Shown: piece by piece, positions 16,914-24,832 of the stretch
Position numbering within the stretch: the stretch's first letter is position 1
Layout of the letters: the number at the start of each line of letters is the position of its first letter
Assembly (NCBI GenBank): GCA_947495795.1
Contig: CANMAI010000005.1
Coordinates: 232,176 to 296,175 of the forward strand
From: an uncultured Paracoccaceae bacterium
Lineage (GTDB): Bacteria; Pseudomonadota; Alphaproteobacteria; Rhodobacterales; Rhodobacteraceae
DNA length: 64,000 nt
Direction of reading: 5' to 3'
Program-made: the position numbers and the translations under genes
Notes under the pieces: model-generated
Seen by the model: only the letters and a program-made list of their open reading frames with translations
The model's database searches: none
What the model was told of the DNA's origin: nothing

Positions 16914-17147
16914 ATGGCGATTAAGATCGTGTTTGCAGCGGGCATTGTGTTCGTATGGGCTTACGGGATGGCTTATGCGAGCTACCGCGGAGAGAATTGC
17001 CGGTATGACGCCGGGGAGGGGCAAAACCGGCTGACTCTTGCGCCAGATGACCCGCTTTATTACGTCTTTTTGCCCGCTGGTATCGTGGACCGGATGCTGA
17101 CCGGTATGCGGTATGAGAAGGTACGCAAGCCCGCGCTGACGGTTTGA
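16914..17147 (+). CDS. small membrane-anchored protein, unknown
   Basis: A 77-residue protein starting only 3 bases after the aminotransferase stop. Its N-terminal hydrophobic stretch (IKIVFAAGIVFVWAYGMAYA) is a membrane anchor or signal. The rest, SYRGENCRYDAGEGQNRLTL and DPLYYVFLPAGIVDRMLTGM, resembles no family I recognise. The tight spacing suggests the same transcript as the aminotransferase. Confidence 0.55.
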   Translation: MAIKIVFAAGIVFVWAYGMAYASYRGENCRYDAGEGQNRLTLAPDDPLYYVFLPAGIVDRMLTGMRYEKVRKPALTV

Positions 17148-17223
17148 AGCGTTTCCGGGAATATCGGAAGCGCCGGAACTCTGCCGCGCTTTCAGGATTT
17201 TGGATAGGGCCTCTCTGTTGAAT

Positions 17224-17241
17224 GGTGGGTTAACACCCACC
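17224..17241. repeat. 18-base inverted repeat
   Basis: GGTGGGTTAACACCCACC, arms GGTGGGT/ACCCACC around TAAC, followed by CTACG. This motif resembles a short dispersed intergenic palindrome of Rhodobacteraceae; only one copy is in this window. It could also end transcription from the upstream genes. Confidence 0.5.
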
Positions 17242-17282
17242 CTACGGGCTGCCTCTGGCATTGTGTTAACGGGAGAGTGTTG

Positions 17283-17567
17283 ATGAGACCGGATTGTGTT
17301 GCCACGGAAATGATTGATGATGGCCGCGTTCGTGTGACGCGGTTTGATTTCGCGCCCGGTGCCGAGACGGGCTGGCATGTGCATGGAATGGATTATGTGA
17401 TCACCGCCCTCACCGATTGCCACATGTTGCTGGAAGAGCCGGGAGGGGAAAGCCGCCAGGTTCTGGTGCCTGCCGGGACATCTTACCGTCGGGAGGCGGG
17501 TGTGGAGCATAACGTGATCAATGACGGAGATGCGCTGATGAGCTTTGTCGAGGTGGAGCTCAAATGA
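17283..17567 (+). CDS. small cupin-domain protein
   Basis: A 94-residue single-domain cupin. Start ATG 17283 follows GGGAGAG; GTG and TTG codons just upstream are less likely. The first cupin motif is seen in DFAPGAETGWHVHGMDYVIT (G-x5-H-x-H form) and the second region in YRREAGVEHNVINDGDALMS with its His. The fold can bind a metal through these His residues. Similar proteins act in sugar or aromatic metabolism, but no reaction can be assigned. It stands alone between the aminotransferase pair and the ammonium transporter. Confidence 0.8.
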   Translation: MRPDCVATEMIDDGRVRVTRFDFAPGAETGWHVHGMDYVITALTDCHMLLEEPGGESRQVLVPAGTSYRREAGVEHNVINDGDALMSFVEVELK

Positions 17568-17608
17568 GGCGGGCAGATCGGTGGTTTCGCGGCTTGATCT
17601 GACCCTGC

Positions 17609-17627
17609 CTGCCTAAATGGTAGGCAG
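17609..17627. repeat. hairpin upstream of amtB
   Basis: CTGCCTA-AATGG-TAGGCAG, a perfect 7-base stem with a 5-base loop, between the cupin gene and the ammonium transporter. TTT follows the stem, so a weak terminator is possible; an operator is the alternative. Confidence 0.35.
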
Positions 17628-17747
17628 TTTATGAGCCTTACCTGCCTTTTGCGCGGGCTTTTAGAGGGCGGTGCCTTGCGCCGCTGATACGATGCCGCTA
17701 CCCCGCCACCGGGCATTAAGACCCGGGATTTAGGGACGGATTTTACC

Positions 17748-18935
17748 ATGAATGGTGCGGATACAGCTTGGATCATTGTCGCGACGGCATTGGTTCTTTT
17801 CATGACATTGCCGGGTTTGGCGCTTTTCTATGGCGGGCTTGTGCGGGCGCGGAATGTGCTTTCCGTCTTTATGCAATGTATTTCAATTGCTTGTCTGATG
17901 TCCGTTCTGTGGCTGGTGGCCGGATATTCGATTGCTTTTGGTGACGGTGGGGCGGCCAATGCGTATTGGGGTGGCCTTGGCAAGATGTTCCTGGCCGGTG
18001 TGGATGCGGACACGCTTTTCGGCACAATCCCGGAGGCGCTGTTCTTCGGCTTCCAGATGACCTTTGCGATCATCACGCCTGCGTTGATCGTAGGCGCCTA
18101 TGTGGAACGGATCGGCTTTGGCTTTGTGATGCTGTTCTCCGCGCTCTGGATGCTGCTTTGTTATGCGCCGGTGGCCCACTGGGTGTGGGGTGGCGGCATG
18201 CTGGCGGATGGCGGCATCTTTGGTGAGACGGGCGTGCGGGATTTCGCCGGTGGCATCGTGGTGCATGAGACGGCGGGGCTGGCGGCGCTGGTGATCGCCT
18301 TCATGCTCGGCGCGCGGAAGGAAAAGGCGCGACCGCCGCACAACCCCGGCTATGTGATGCTGGGTGCTTCCATGCTCTGGGTTGGCTGGTTCGGGTTCAA
18401 TGGCGGCTCTCAACTCGCGGCCGATGGCGGGGCGGCGATGGCGCTGGTGGTGACGCATATCTCTGCCGCAACCGCCTCGCTGACATGGGCGATGTGGGAG
18501 AAGTTTCGCCACGGCAAATCCTCCATGGTGGGGTTGGTGACGGGGACGATTGCGGGGCTTGCCTCCATCACGCCCGCCTCCGGCTTTGTCGGGCCGGTTG
18601 AGGCGCTGATCATCGGGGCTGTGGCGGGTGTGCTGTGCCAGGAGGCCTGCAGCCTGATCAAGGGGGCGCTGGGGATCGACGATACGCTTGATGTGTTTGC
18701 GGTGCACGGTGTGGGCGGCATTTTCGGGACGATCATGATCGCCGTTTTCGGGGCAGGGGCCTTTGTGGCGCAGCTTGGATCGCTGGCGATTGTGGGTGTC
18801 TTCACGGTGGTGATGACGTTTGTGCTGGTGAAGGTTGCGGGCGCGGTGATGCCGCTGAGGGTGAGCGAGGATGACGAGACGATGGGGCTGGATATCTCCG
18901 CGCATGGTGAGCGGGCTTACGACCATTCCTCTTGA
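17748..18935 (+). CDS. amt: Ammonium transporter, Amt/MEP/Rh family
   Basis: The 395-residue protein has the 11-TM Amt layout without a cleaved signal. Typical landmarks are the start WIIVATALVLFMTLPGLALF YGGL, the AYVERI segment, and the twin pore histidines H173 (GGIVVHETAG) and H320 (FAVHGVGGIFG). The phenylalanine gate region is FFGFQMTFAI. It takes up ammonium across the inner membrane. No glnK gene is next to it, unlike the usual glnK-amtB pair. Uracil degradation releases ammonia, so its place between catabolic genes may be meaningful, but no RutR box was seen in front of it. Confidence 0.93.
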   Translation: MNGADTAWIIVATALVLFMTLPGLALFYGGLVRARNVLSVFMQCISIACLMSVLWLVAGYSIAFGDGGAANAYWGGLGKMFLAGVDADTLFGTIPEALFFGFQMTFAIITPALIVGAYVERIGFGFVMLFSALWMLLCYAPVAHWVWGGGMLADGGIFGETGVRDFAGGIVVHETAGLAALVIAFMLGARKEKARPPHNPGYVMLGASMLWVGWFGFNGGSQLAADGGAAMALVVTHISAATASLTWAMWEKFRHGKSSMVGLVTGTIAGLASITPASGFVGPVEALIIGAVAGVLCQEACSLIKGALGIDDTLDVFAVHGVGGIFGTIMIAVFGAGAFVAQLGSLAIVGVFTVVMTFVLVKVAGAVMPLRVSEDDETMGLDISAHGERAYDHSS

Positions 18936-18944
18936 TCGGGGACG

Positions 18945-18968
18945 GGGGCCGAGGGGTTTCTCGGCCCC
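18945..18968. terminator. bidirectional terminator between convergent genes
   Basis: GGGGCCGAG (18945-18953) pairs with CTCGGCCCC (18960-18968) across a 6-base loop. It sits between the amt stop and the stop of the convergent gene on the minus strand, with no long T-run. Confidence 0.6.
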
Positions 18969-18969
18969 G

Positions 18970-19530
18970 CTACATCAGCAACCCGCCGGGAGACTGGGCC
19001 GTGAACACGCGGATATAATCGCCCGGTGAAGAGCCTGCCCAGTAGACCCAGAGGCGGTTCGGATCATCCTCGTCTATCCAGACATGATCGCCTTCTTCGA
19101 GGCCGCGCAATTCCATGCTGATATAGGTGACGGATGTGTTGGCGAGGAAATCGGTGGCGAACATCGTATCCTGAAAGGCGGCGACGCCGAGGATGGGGGC
19201 ATCAAAATAGACATAGCCGTGCTGGATGCCTGCGAGACTGTCGAAAAAGACGTAGTGACTGGCGACCACCGTGCCTTGCTGGATGAAGCCGGCCTCGCCG
19301 CCGATATCGACGCGGATCGGCTCTGAAAGGGTGATGTTCTGATCCTCATCGAAGGCGTAGAGGTTATCGTCGTCGAAGGTATCGTTGCCGACAGCGAACG
19401 GTGTCTCCGTCTCGATCTTGACGAACTGGCCGTTGCCGTTCTGGCGCAGGATCTCACCATCTATCACAAAGGCGCTGGCCGGAGCGGCGAGGGGGACCAT
19501 CAGGGCGGCAAGCGCGATGTGTCGGATCAT
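18970..19530 (-). CDS. secreted protein of unknown function
   Basis: The 186-residue product has a Sec signal (MIRHIALAALMVPLAAPASA, cleavage AxA-F). The mature part is acidic and strand-rich: AFVIDGEILRQNGNGQFVKI, GNDTFDDDNLYAFDEDQNIT, TVVASHYVFFDSLAGIQHGY. It ends DYIRVFTAQSPGGLLM. The pattern resembles PEP-CTERM/VPLPA-type extracellular proteins of Rhodobacteraceae, but the sorting tail with a final membrane segment is missing. It may be periplasmic or released. Confidence 0.75.
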   Translation of the reverse strand: MIRHIALAALMVPLAAPASAFVIDGEILRQNGNGQFVKIETETPFAVGNDTFDDDNLYAFDEDQNITLSEPIRVDIGGEAGFIQQGTVVASHYVFFDSLAGIQHGYVYFDAPILGVAAFQDTMFATDFLANTSVTYISMELRGLEEGDHVWIDEDDPNRLWVYWAGSSPGDYIRVFTAQSPGGLLM

Positions 19531-19771
19531 TCTGATCTTGCTTTCTGATCTGCGGCGACTTTGTCCGGGCTATCTCCTTCTCTCTGGCCATGCCAGCACA
19601 TGGGCCGTGCCTTCACAGGAACGTGTGATCGGGGCGCAAGCGGGGCTTTGCCTATCGCCGCGGGTCAGATGAATTAACTATTTTCACGGTTTCGTGATCA
19701 AGCTACACTGGCCGTATTTTCGATTTGCCTGCTTTGCTGTGATCCCCCCTTTCAAAACATCAGGTATCCCC

Positions 19772-20254
19772 ATGAAATCCATATCATTTCTCTCACTCGG
19801 CTTTGCCATCTACTGGGCTGCATTCTGGCTGCTGAACGGGCTCGACAAGTTCTTTTGCGGCAAGAGCCTCTTCGGGTTTGTCTGGTACGGGAAGGACCGG
19901 ACAGCGCAGTTTGGCGGATATTTCGAGCGGTTGAACCTTCCTGAGGGCGGCATACAGGGGCTGCTCTACTTCGCAGGCGTGGTGGAAATTGCGGTGGCGG
20001 TGCCGTTCCTGCTTGTTGTGGTGCGCATGGCGCGGGGCGGGTTTCGGATATGCGCCGAGACGCTGTGGGCGATGCATTTTGCGCTCTTTCTCTCCTTCCT
20101 CGTGTTCATCGGCTTCGTGATCTTTGACATCATTGTGGGAGACCGCGCCGAGTTGTTGGAGCACAGCACCTATCTTATCGTGATCGCGGCGACATTTCTG
20201 GTAACGTATCTCGAACTCTTCTTTCAGCAGACCCGGTTTCACGCATCCGCATAA
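19772..20254 (+). CDS. four-TM inner-membrane protein, unknown
   Basis: The 160-residue product is taken from the ATG at 19772. It has four hydrophobic stretches: FLSLGFAIYWAAFWLLNG, GLLYFAGVVEIAVAVPFLLV, ALFLSFLVFIGFVIFDIIVG and YLIVIAATFLVTYLELFF. This resembles DoxX-like small membrane proteins, with GLDKFFCGKSLFGFVWYGKD between TM1 and TM2. The upstream frame without a site is not used. It precedes the ureidopropionase gene by 61 bases, but a functional link is not shown. Confidence 0.7.
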   Translation: MKSISFLSLGFAIYWAAFWLLNGLDKFFCGKSLFGFVWYGKDRTAQFGGYFERLNLPEGGIQGLLYFAGVVEIAVAVPFLLVVVRMARGGFRICAETLWAMHFALFLSFLVFIGFVIFDIIVGDRAELLEHSTYLIVIAATFLVTYLELFFQQTRFHASA

Positions 20255-20315
20255 AGGCCCTTGACCGGCCCATTCCCCCCGGTAGCCTCTCTCCAGCACA
20301 TGTGAGGAGAGTGAT

Positions 20316-21566
20316 ATGGCAGCCCCGGGTGAAAATCTTCGGATCAATGGTGAGCGATTGTGGGACAGCCTGATGGAGATGGCCAAGATCGGGCCGGGTG
20401 TGGCAGGGGGGAACAACCGCCAGACGCTGACCGATGAAGATGGCGAGGGGCGCGCGCTTTTCCAGAAATGGTGCGTGGAAGCGGGCTGCGAGATGGGGCT
20501 GGACCAGATGGGCAACATGTTTGCCCGGCGGGAGGGGACGGACCCGGAGGCGCTGCCGGTTTACGTGGGCAGCCATCTCGATACGCAGCCGACGGGTGGC
20601 AACTATGACGGGGTCTTGGGTGTGCTTGGCGGGTTGGAGATACTGCGCACGCTGAACGATCTCGGGATCAAGACGAAGCATCCGATCGTGGTGACGAATT
20701 TCACCAATGAGGAGGGGACACGGTACGCGCCCGCAATGCTTTCCTCCGGTGTGTTTGCGGGCATTCATACACAGGATTGGGCTTACGCGCGCGAGGATGC
20801 GGAGGGCAAGGCCTTTGGCGATGAGCTGACACGGATTGGCTGGAAGGGTGACGAGGAAGTGGGCGCGCGCAAGATGCATGCCTTCTTTGAGCTGCATATC
20901 GAGCAGGGGCCCATTCTGGAGGCCGAGGGCAAGGATATCGGCGTGGTCACGCATGGGCAGGGGCTTTCCTGGACGCAAGTGACGATTACGGGGAAAGACA
21001 GCCACACAGGCTCCACCCCGATGCCGATGCGCAAGAATGCGGGGCTGGGAATGGCTCGGGTGCTGGAGCTGGTGGATGAGATTGCGTGGAGCCACAAGCC
21101 CCATGCGGTTGGCGCGGCTGGTCATATCGATGTGTATCCGAACTCGCGCAACGTGATCCCAGGGAAGGTGGTGTTCACGGTGGATCTCCGCTCGCCCGAT
21201 CTGGCGGTGATCGAGGATATGGAGCAGCGGCTGCGCGATGGCGCGTGCTCGATCTGCGACCCTATGGGGCTGAGTGTGGAATTTGAGAAGGTGGGCGGGT
21301 TTGACCCTGTCACGTTTGACGCTGGCTGCGTGGGGGCTGTGCGTTCCGCCGCCGAGCGGCTGGGATACAGCCACCGCGATCTGATCTCGGGCGCGGGGCA
21401 TGATGCCTGCTGGATCAACCGCGTGGCGCCAACGGCGATGGTGATGTGCCCTTGCGTGGACGGGCTGAGCCACAATGAGGCCGAGGAGATCAGCCCCGAA
21501 TGGGCGCGGGCGGGCACGGATGTGCTGTTTCATGCCGTGGTGGAAACGGCGGAGATCGTGGGGTGA
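20316..21566 (+). CDS. M20-family Zn-dependent hydrolase, beta-ureidopropionase / N-carbamoyl amino acid amidase type
   Basis: A 416-residue enzyme of the AllC/HyuC/PydC group. Metal-binding motifs are GSHLDTQPTGGNYDGVLGVL (His/Asp pair), FTNEEGTRYAP (Glu pair), ELHIEQGPILEAEGKDIGVV (the family's HIEQG signature) and AGHDACWI. TVDLRSPD belongs to the lid. These enzymes remove the carbamoyl group from N-carbamoyl-beta-alanine, giving beta-alanine, CO2 and ammonia. The dihydropyrimidinase gene 1.2 kb downstream supports the pyrimidine role over allantoate or hydantoin. Only half a RutR box (TTGACC at about 20261) is in front. It may be read from the RutR-controlled transcripts or be unregulated. 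Confidence 0.88.
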   Translation: MAAPGENLRINGERLWDSLMEMAKIGPGVAGGNNRQTLTDEDGEGRALFQKWCVEAGCEMGLDQMGNMFARREGTDPEALPVYVGSHLDTQPTGGNYDGVLGVLGGLEILRTLNDLGIKTKHPIVVTNFTNEEGTRYAPAMLSSGVFAGIHTQDWAYAREDAEGKAFGDELTRIGWKGDEEVGARKMHAFFELHIEQGPILEAEGKDIGVVTHGQGLSWTQVTITGKDSHTGSTPMPMRKNAGLGMARVLELVDEIAWSHKPHAVGAAGHIDVYPNSRNVIPGKVVFTVDLRSPDLAVIEDMEQRLRDGACSICDPMGLSVEFEKVGGFDPVTFDAGCVGAVRSAAERLGYSHRDLISGAGHDACWINRVAPTAMVMCPCVDGLSHNEAEEISPEWARAGTDVLFHAVVETAEIVG

Positions 21567-22125
21567 GGCTTCGGGGAAAGCGAAGATGTGCCCCGATTGG
21601 TGCGGTAAAGCCTGAATGGGGTGCCCGCTGATCCGGGCTTCGCCGAGCCGTCTACGGCGACATACAGGAGAATGGCGGGGCCGTGCTTCTTTCCTACAAT
21701 CGGTGTGAGCCGAGCGCCTTGCTCGCCCTAAAAGTGCATTCGTATTCAATCTAATCCAATTGATTGCACCGAACTGTCACCTTTGCGACTGAATCGGGCG
21801 GCGTTTTGGGGTACAAAGTGGCAAGTGTTCGCCTGATTTAGTAAAGAGTGTGCCGGGGTCTGCGAGCCCCGGCGTTTTCATTTGTGGCTGTAGCTTTGCG
21901 GTGCAGCAAGCCAAAACGCGCATGCTGACAGCGATTATCAAACATTCGAAGAGATCTCGAATTACACAGTGCGGAAACGTGCGTGTCTTGTGCCGCGATC
22001 TGTGCATCTGCGCTGGCCTCGCTCTGGCGGGAAGCTGTAGCTTTGCCGCAAACCTTCTGCCATGCTGGCCCGTGTGCAGAGCACGTTTGGGCCTGATGGG
22101 GGCCGGACCAATAAGGAGAAAAACG
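21567..22125. other. 559-base intergenic stretch with a lone terminator
   Basis: No gene of normal size is seen. The only clear element is the terminator at 21852-21880. It is 285 bases past the hydrolase stop, rather far for that gene, so a small transcript ending there is possible. The segment after it resembles the leader of the next gene. Confidence 0.4.
21852..21880 (+). terminator. intrinsic terminator
   Basis: GCCGGGG (21852-21858) pairs with CCCCGGC (21867-21873) around an 8-base loop, followed by GTTTTCATTT. It is a strong stem on the + strand. Confidence 0.7.
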
Positions 22126-22644
22126 ATGCGTAAATATCTTGGGGCCATTCTTGGCGCAGTATCTGTGGCGGTGATGGCGTTGGGGAGCGCAGCCGATGCG
22201 CAGCAGCCACCACATCTGAAAAACGAGTGGGCACAGGGCTTTTATGACTCGGATGGCAATGTGACAACGGAATTCGGTGCGGCCGAGACAGTGGCGTTCG
22301 TGCGCGGGCCCAAGGATTTCCGACTGGAAGTGGGCTGCCGGGTACAGGGATCGGGCCTTTTCTACCGCCTCGGCCGGAGGGATGAGGAAAAGCTGGATTT
22401 CGCGGGCGAAACCCTAACGCCGACAGTGACAGTGCGCGATGCTGGCAAGGTCCGCTTTGAGAAAGAACTGATCGAGGTGAATTTCCGCCCGAAGGGGTAT
22501 TATCAGGGCCCCGTGATCCCGCTGCTGCAATCTGCGCTGAAGGGTGGAGACCGGATCGTTTTCAAGGATGAGGCCAGCGATGTGTTCATGACCTTCTCGC
22601 TGATCGGCTCCAACCGGACGATTACATCACTCGCTTGTAACTGA
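22126..22644 (+). CDS. secreted protein of unknown function
   Basis: The 172-residue product starts at the ATG at 22126, behind AAGGAGAAAA. It has a Sec signal (MRKYLGAILGAVSVAVMALG, cleavage AADA-Q). The mature part is QQPPHLKNEWAQGFYDSDGN followed by strands (TVAFVRGPKDFRLEVGCRVQ, KVRFEKELIEVNFRPKGYYQ) and two Cys that could pair (GCRVQ and the final ACN). It stands alone between the catabolic genes and has no visible link to them. I do not recognise the family. Confidence 0.7.
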   Translation: MRKYLGAILGAVSVAVMALGSAADAQQPPHLKNEWAQGFYDSDGNVTTEFGAAETVAFVRGPKDFRLEVGCRVQGSGLFYRLGRRDEEKLDFAGETLTPTVTVRDAGKVRFEKELIEVNFRPKGYYQGPVIPLLQSALKGGDRIVFKDEASDVFMTFSLIGSNRTITSLACN

Positions 22645-22717
22645 CCCCGAGTGGAGAGGCTTGGGGCCGCCGGTGCATCGGTGGCCCCGAAGGCCTGATC
22701 TCTGGCAGGCGCAAAAT

Positions 22718-22733
22718 TTGACCAGAGAGTCAA
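22718..22733. promoter_or_regulatory. RutR box upstream of dihydropyrimidinase
   Basis: TTGACC-AGAG-AGTCAA: the same arms and spacing as the two other boxes, with one mismatch (A for G at the start of the second arm). It is 64 bases before the hydA start. Confidence 0.7.
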
Positions 22734-22796
22734 AAATTCAGTTGAATTCCGGGCTTTGACAGCGTTTCATCTTATCACGAAATCGGGAGGTAGGGC

Positions 22797-24251
22797 ATGG
22801 GCACGGCTATCAAGGGCGGTACGATTGTAACGGCGGATCTGACTTATGAGGCGGATGTGCTGGTGGAAGGCGGCAAGATCGTGGAGATCGGGGCCGGGCT
22901 TTCGGGCGATACGGTTCTGGATGCGAGCGGCTGCTATGTGATGCCCGGCGGGATTGACCCGCACACGCATCTTGAGATGCCCTTCATGGGCACATATTCC
23001 TCTGACGATTTTGAAAGCGGGACGCGTGCTGCGCTTTCGGGCGGGACGACGATGGTGGTGGATTTCGTGCTGCCGGGGCCGGACCAGTCTCTCCTTCAGG
23101 CAATGGATATGTGGCACAACAAATCGGGCCGCGCGTCCTGTGATTATTCCTACCACATGGCGATCACGTGGTGGGGGGAGCAGGTTTTCGAGGATATGAA
23201 AACCGTGGTGCAGGAAAAGGGCATCAACACGTTCAAGCATTTCATGGCCTACAAGGGCGCATTGATGGTGAACGATGACGAGATGTACGCCTCGTTCCAG
23301 CGCTGTGCGGAGCTGGGCGCCCTGCCGCTGGTGCATGCGGAGAATGGCGATGTGGTGGCGGAATTGCAGGCGCGGCTGCTGGCCGAGGGCAATAACGGGC
23401 CGGAGGCGCATGCCTATTCGCGGCCGCCTCAGGTAGAGGGAGAGGCCACCAATCGCGCGATCATGATCGCGGATATGGCGGGTGTGCCGCTTTATGTGGT
23501 CCACACGTCCTGCGAGGAGAGCCATGAGGCGATCCGGCGCGCGCGACAGGCGGGCAAGCGGGTATATGGTGAGCCTCTGATCCAGCATCTGACGCTGGAC
23601 GAGGCGGAATATGCGCATCCTGACTGGGACCATGCCGCCCGGCGGGTGATGAGCCCGCCTTTCCGGAACCAGAAGCATCAGGATAGCCTTTGGGCAGGGC
23701 TTGCCAGCGGCTCGCTTCAGGTGGTGGCGACGGATCATTGTGCCTTTACCACGGAGCAGAAGCGCTTCGGTGTGGGCGATTTTACGCAGATACCCAACGG
23801 TACCGGCGGGCTGGAAGACCGGATGCCGATGCTCTGGACATATGGTGTGAATACCGGGCGGCTGACGATGAACGAGTTCGTGGCCGTGACATCAACAAAC
23901 ATCGCCAAGATATTGAATTGTTATCCGAAAAAGGGCGCAGTTCTTGTGGGAGCGGATGCGGATCTCGTGGTCTGGGATCCGGAGGCGAGTAAGACGATAA
24001 CGGCCTCTGCGCAGCAATCGGCGATTGATTACAACGTGTTTGAAGGCAAGCAAGTGAAAGGCCTGCCGCGCTACACGCTGACACGCGGATACGTTGCCGT
24101 GGAAGACGGGGGCGTGAAGGCCAAGGAGGGCCACGGAGAGTTTGTGAGCCGCCCGCCGTTTCAGGCTGTGAACAAGGCGCTCAGCACTTGGAAAGAAGTG
24201 ACAGCACCGCGCAAGGTGGAGCGGACGGGGATACCGGCGAGCGGGGTTTGA
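22797..24251 (+). CDS. hydA: Dihydropyrimidinase (D-hydantoinase)
   Basis: The 484-residue amidohydrolase has the full binuclear zinc site: H56-T-H58 (GIDPHTHLEMPFMGTYSSDD), the carbamylated lysine K153 (FKHFMAYKGALM), then LVHAENGD, YVVHTSCEE and the Asp in VATDHCAF. GLEDRMPMLWTYGVNTGRLT is typical for dihydropyrimidinases. It opens dihydrouracil or dihydrothymine to the N-carbamoyl-beta-amino acid, the second step of reductive pyrimidine breakdown. The RutR box upstream and the beta-ureidopropionase and ABC importer nearby support this over a plain hydantoinase role. Start ATG 22797 follows GGGAGGTAGGGC. The first-step genes (PreA/PreT dihydropyrimidine dehydrogenase) are not in this window. 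Confidence 0.95.
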   Translation: MGTAIKGGTIVTADLTYEADVLVEGGKIVEIGAGLSGDTVLDASGCYVMPGGIDPHTHLEMPFMGTYSSDDFESGTRAALSGGTTMVVDFVLPGPDQSLLQAMDMWHNKSGRASCDYSYHMAITWWGEQVFEDMKTVVQEKGINTFKHFMAYKGALMVNDDEMYASFQRCAELGALPLVHAENGDVVAELQARLLAEGNNGPEAHAYSRPPQVEGEATNRAIMIADMAGVPLYVVHTSCEESHEAIRRARQAGKRVYGEPLIQHLTLDEAEYAHPDWDHAARRVMSPPFRNQKHQDSLWAGLASGSLQVVATDHCAFTTEQKRFGVGDFTQIPNGTGGLEDRMPMLWTYGVNTGRLTMNEFVAVTSTNIAKILNCYPKKGAVLVGADADLVVWDPEASKTITASAQQSAIDYNVFEGKQVKGLPRYTLTRGYVAVEDGGVKAKEGHGEFVSRPPFQAVNKALSTWKEVTAPRKVERTGIPASGV

Positions 24252-24682
24252 GCATTGCTTTTGCTGCACTGCTTCATACGCTCGCTTACGTGGGCACAAT
24301 GCTGATCTCGGTATTTCTTCCACTCGCTTTGGCCGACCTGATTGGGGATGCCGGCCAACTGGGGTTTGCGGCTGTAGTTTCGAGTGTCGCGGTCTTTGTC
24401 TTGGGCTTGCAGATTGCGATTGTGCCCGCTGTGTTGGCTTTGGCCGTGATCACCTGGTTCTTGCCGATGCGAACTGAAGCGAAAATCCATCTGATTGGCG
24501 TCTTATGTCCTGTGGCTGTGTGCTTGGGTTTGCTCTTTTTTGGCGCTTCGGCAGATATCACGCCGGGTACGGCTTTGGTGTTTCTGGTTCCAACCTGCAT
24601 TTGGGGGCTTGGCTCGTCGTTCTGCTACGGATCGCTCGCCCGGCGCCTCGGACTTTTGGAACCCACGGAGGTTTCGGAATGA
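24248..24682 (+). CDS. small polytopic membrane protein in the pyrimidine operon
   Basis: The TTG at 24248 overlaps the hydA stop (TTGA), giving a 144-residue protein (reading SIAFAALLHTLAYVGTMLIS). The frame is open further up inside hydA, but that part is Asp/Gly-rich and is a shadow. Four hydrophobic segments are visible: ~5-28, 36-58, 62-80 and 86-104; a fifth may be at PGTALVFLVPTCIWGLGSSF. There is no known family to my knowledge. Coupled translation points to a role with dihydropyrimidine metabolism or uptake, but this is inference. Confidence 0.55.
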   Translation: MSIAFAALLHTLAYVGTMLISVFLPLALADLIGDAGQLGFAAVVSSVAVFVLGLQIAIVPAVLALAVITWFLPMRTEAKIHLIGVLCPVAVCLGLLFFGASADITPGTALVFLVPTCIWGLGSSFCYGSLARRLGLLEPTEVSE

Positions 24683-24737
24683 AACAGGAGTGCGGTTCGG
24701 TGACTTGTGAGAGTATCCATGATGTGGGGGTGCGTAG

Positions 24738-24821
24738 TTGGAACTGCTGATTGGCTTTGGAGCAGGTTTGCTGCTGGTGCTATTTCTGGTGTTTCGCGGG
24801 CGGAAGGCACGAAGAGAGTGA
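24738..24821 (+). CDS. possible 27-residue single-TM peptide
   Basis: A TTG frame reading (M)ELLIGFGAGLLLVLFLVFRG then RKARRE: one hydrophobic span followed by a positive tail, the layout of small inner-membrane peptides. GGGGG lies upstream at 24727-24731. It ends 11 bases before the next start. The non-ATG start and small size keep confidence low. Confidence 0.35.
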   Translation: MELLIGFGAGLLLVLFLVFRGRKARRE

Positions 24822-24832
24822 GAAGGGACTGA

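Noticed and set aside
20250..20315. Fourth RutR box before the ureidopropionase-like gene
   Set aside because: Only one arm (TTGACC) is present; the second arm does not match.
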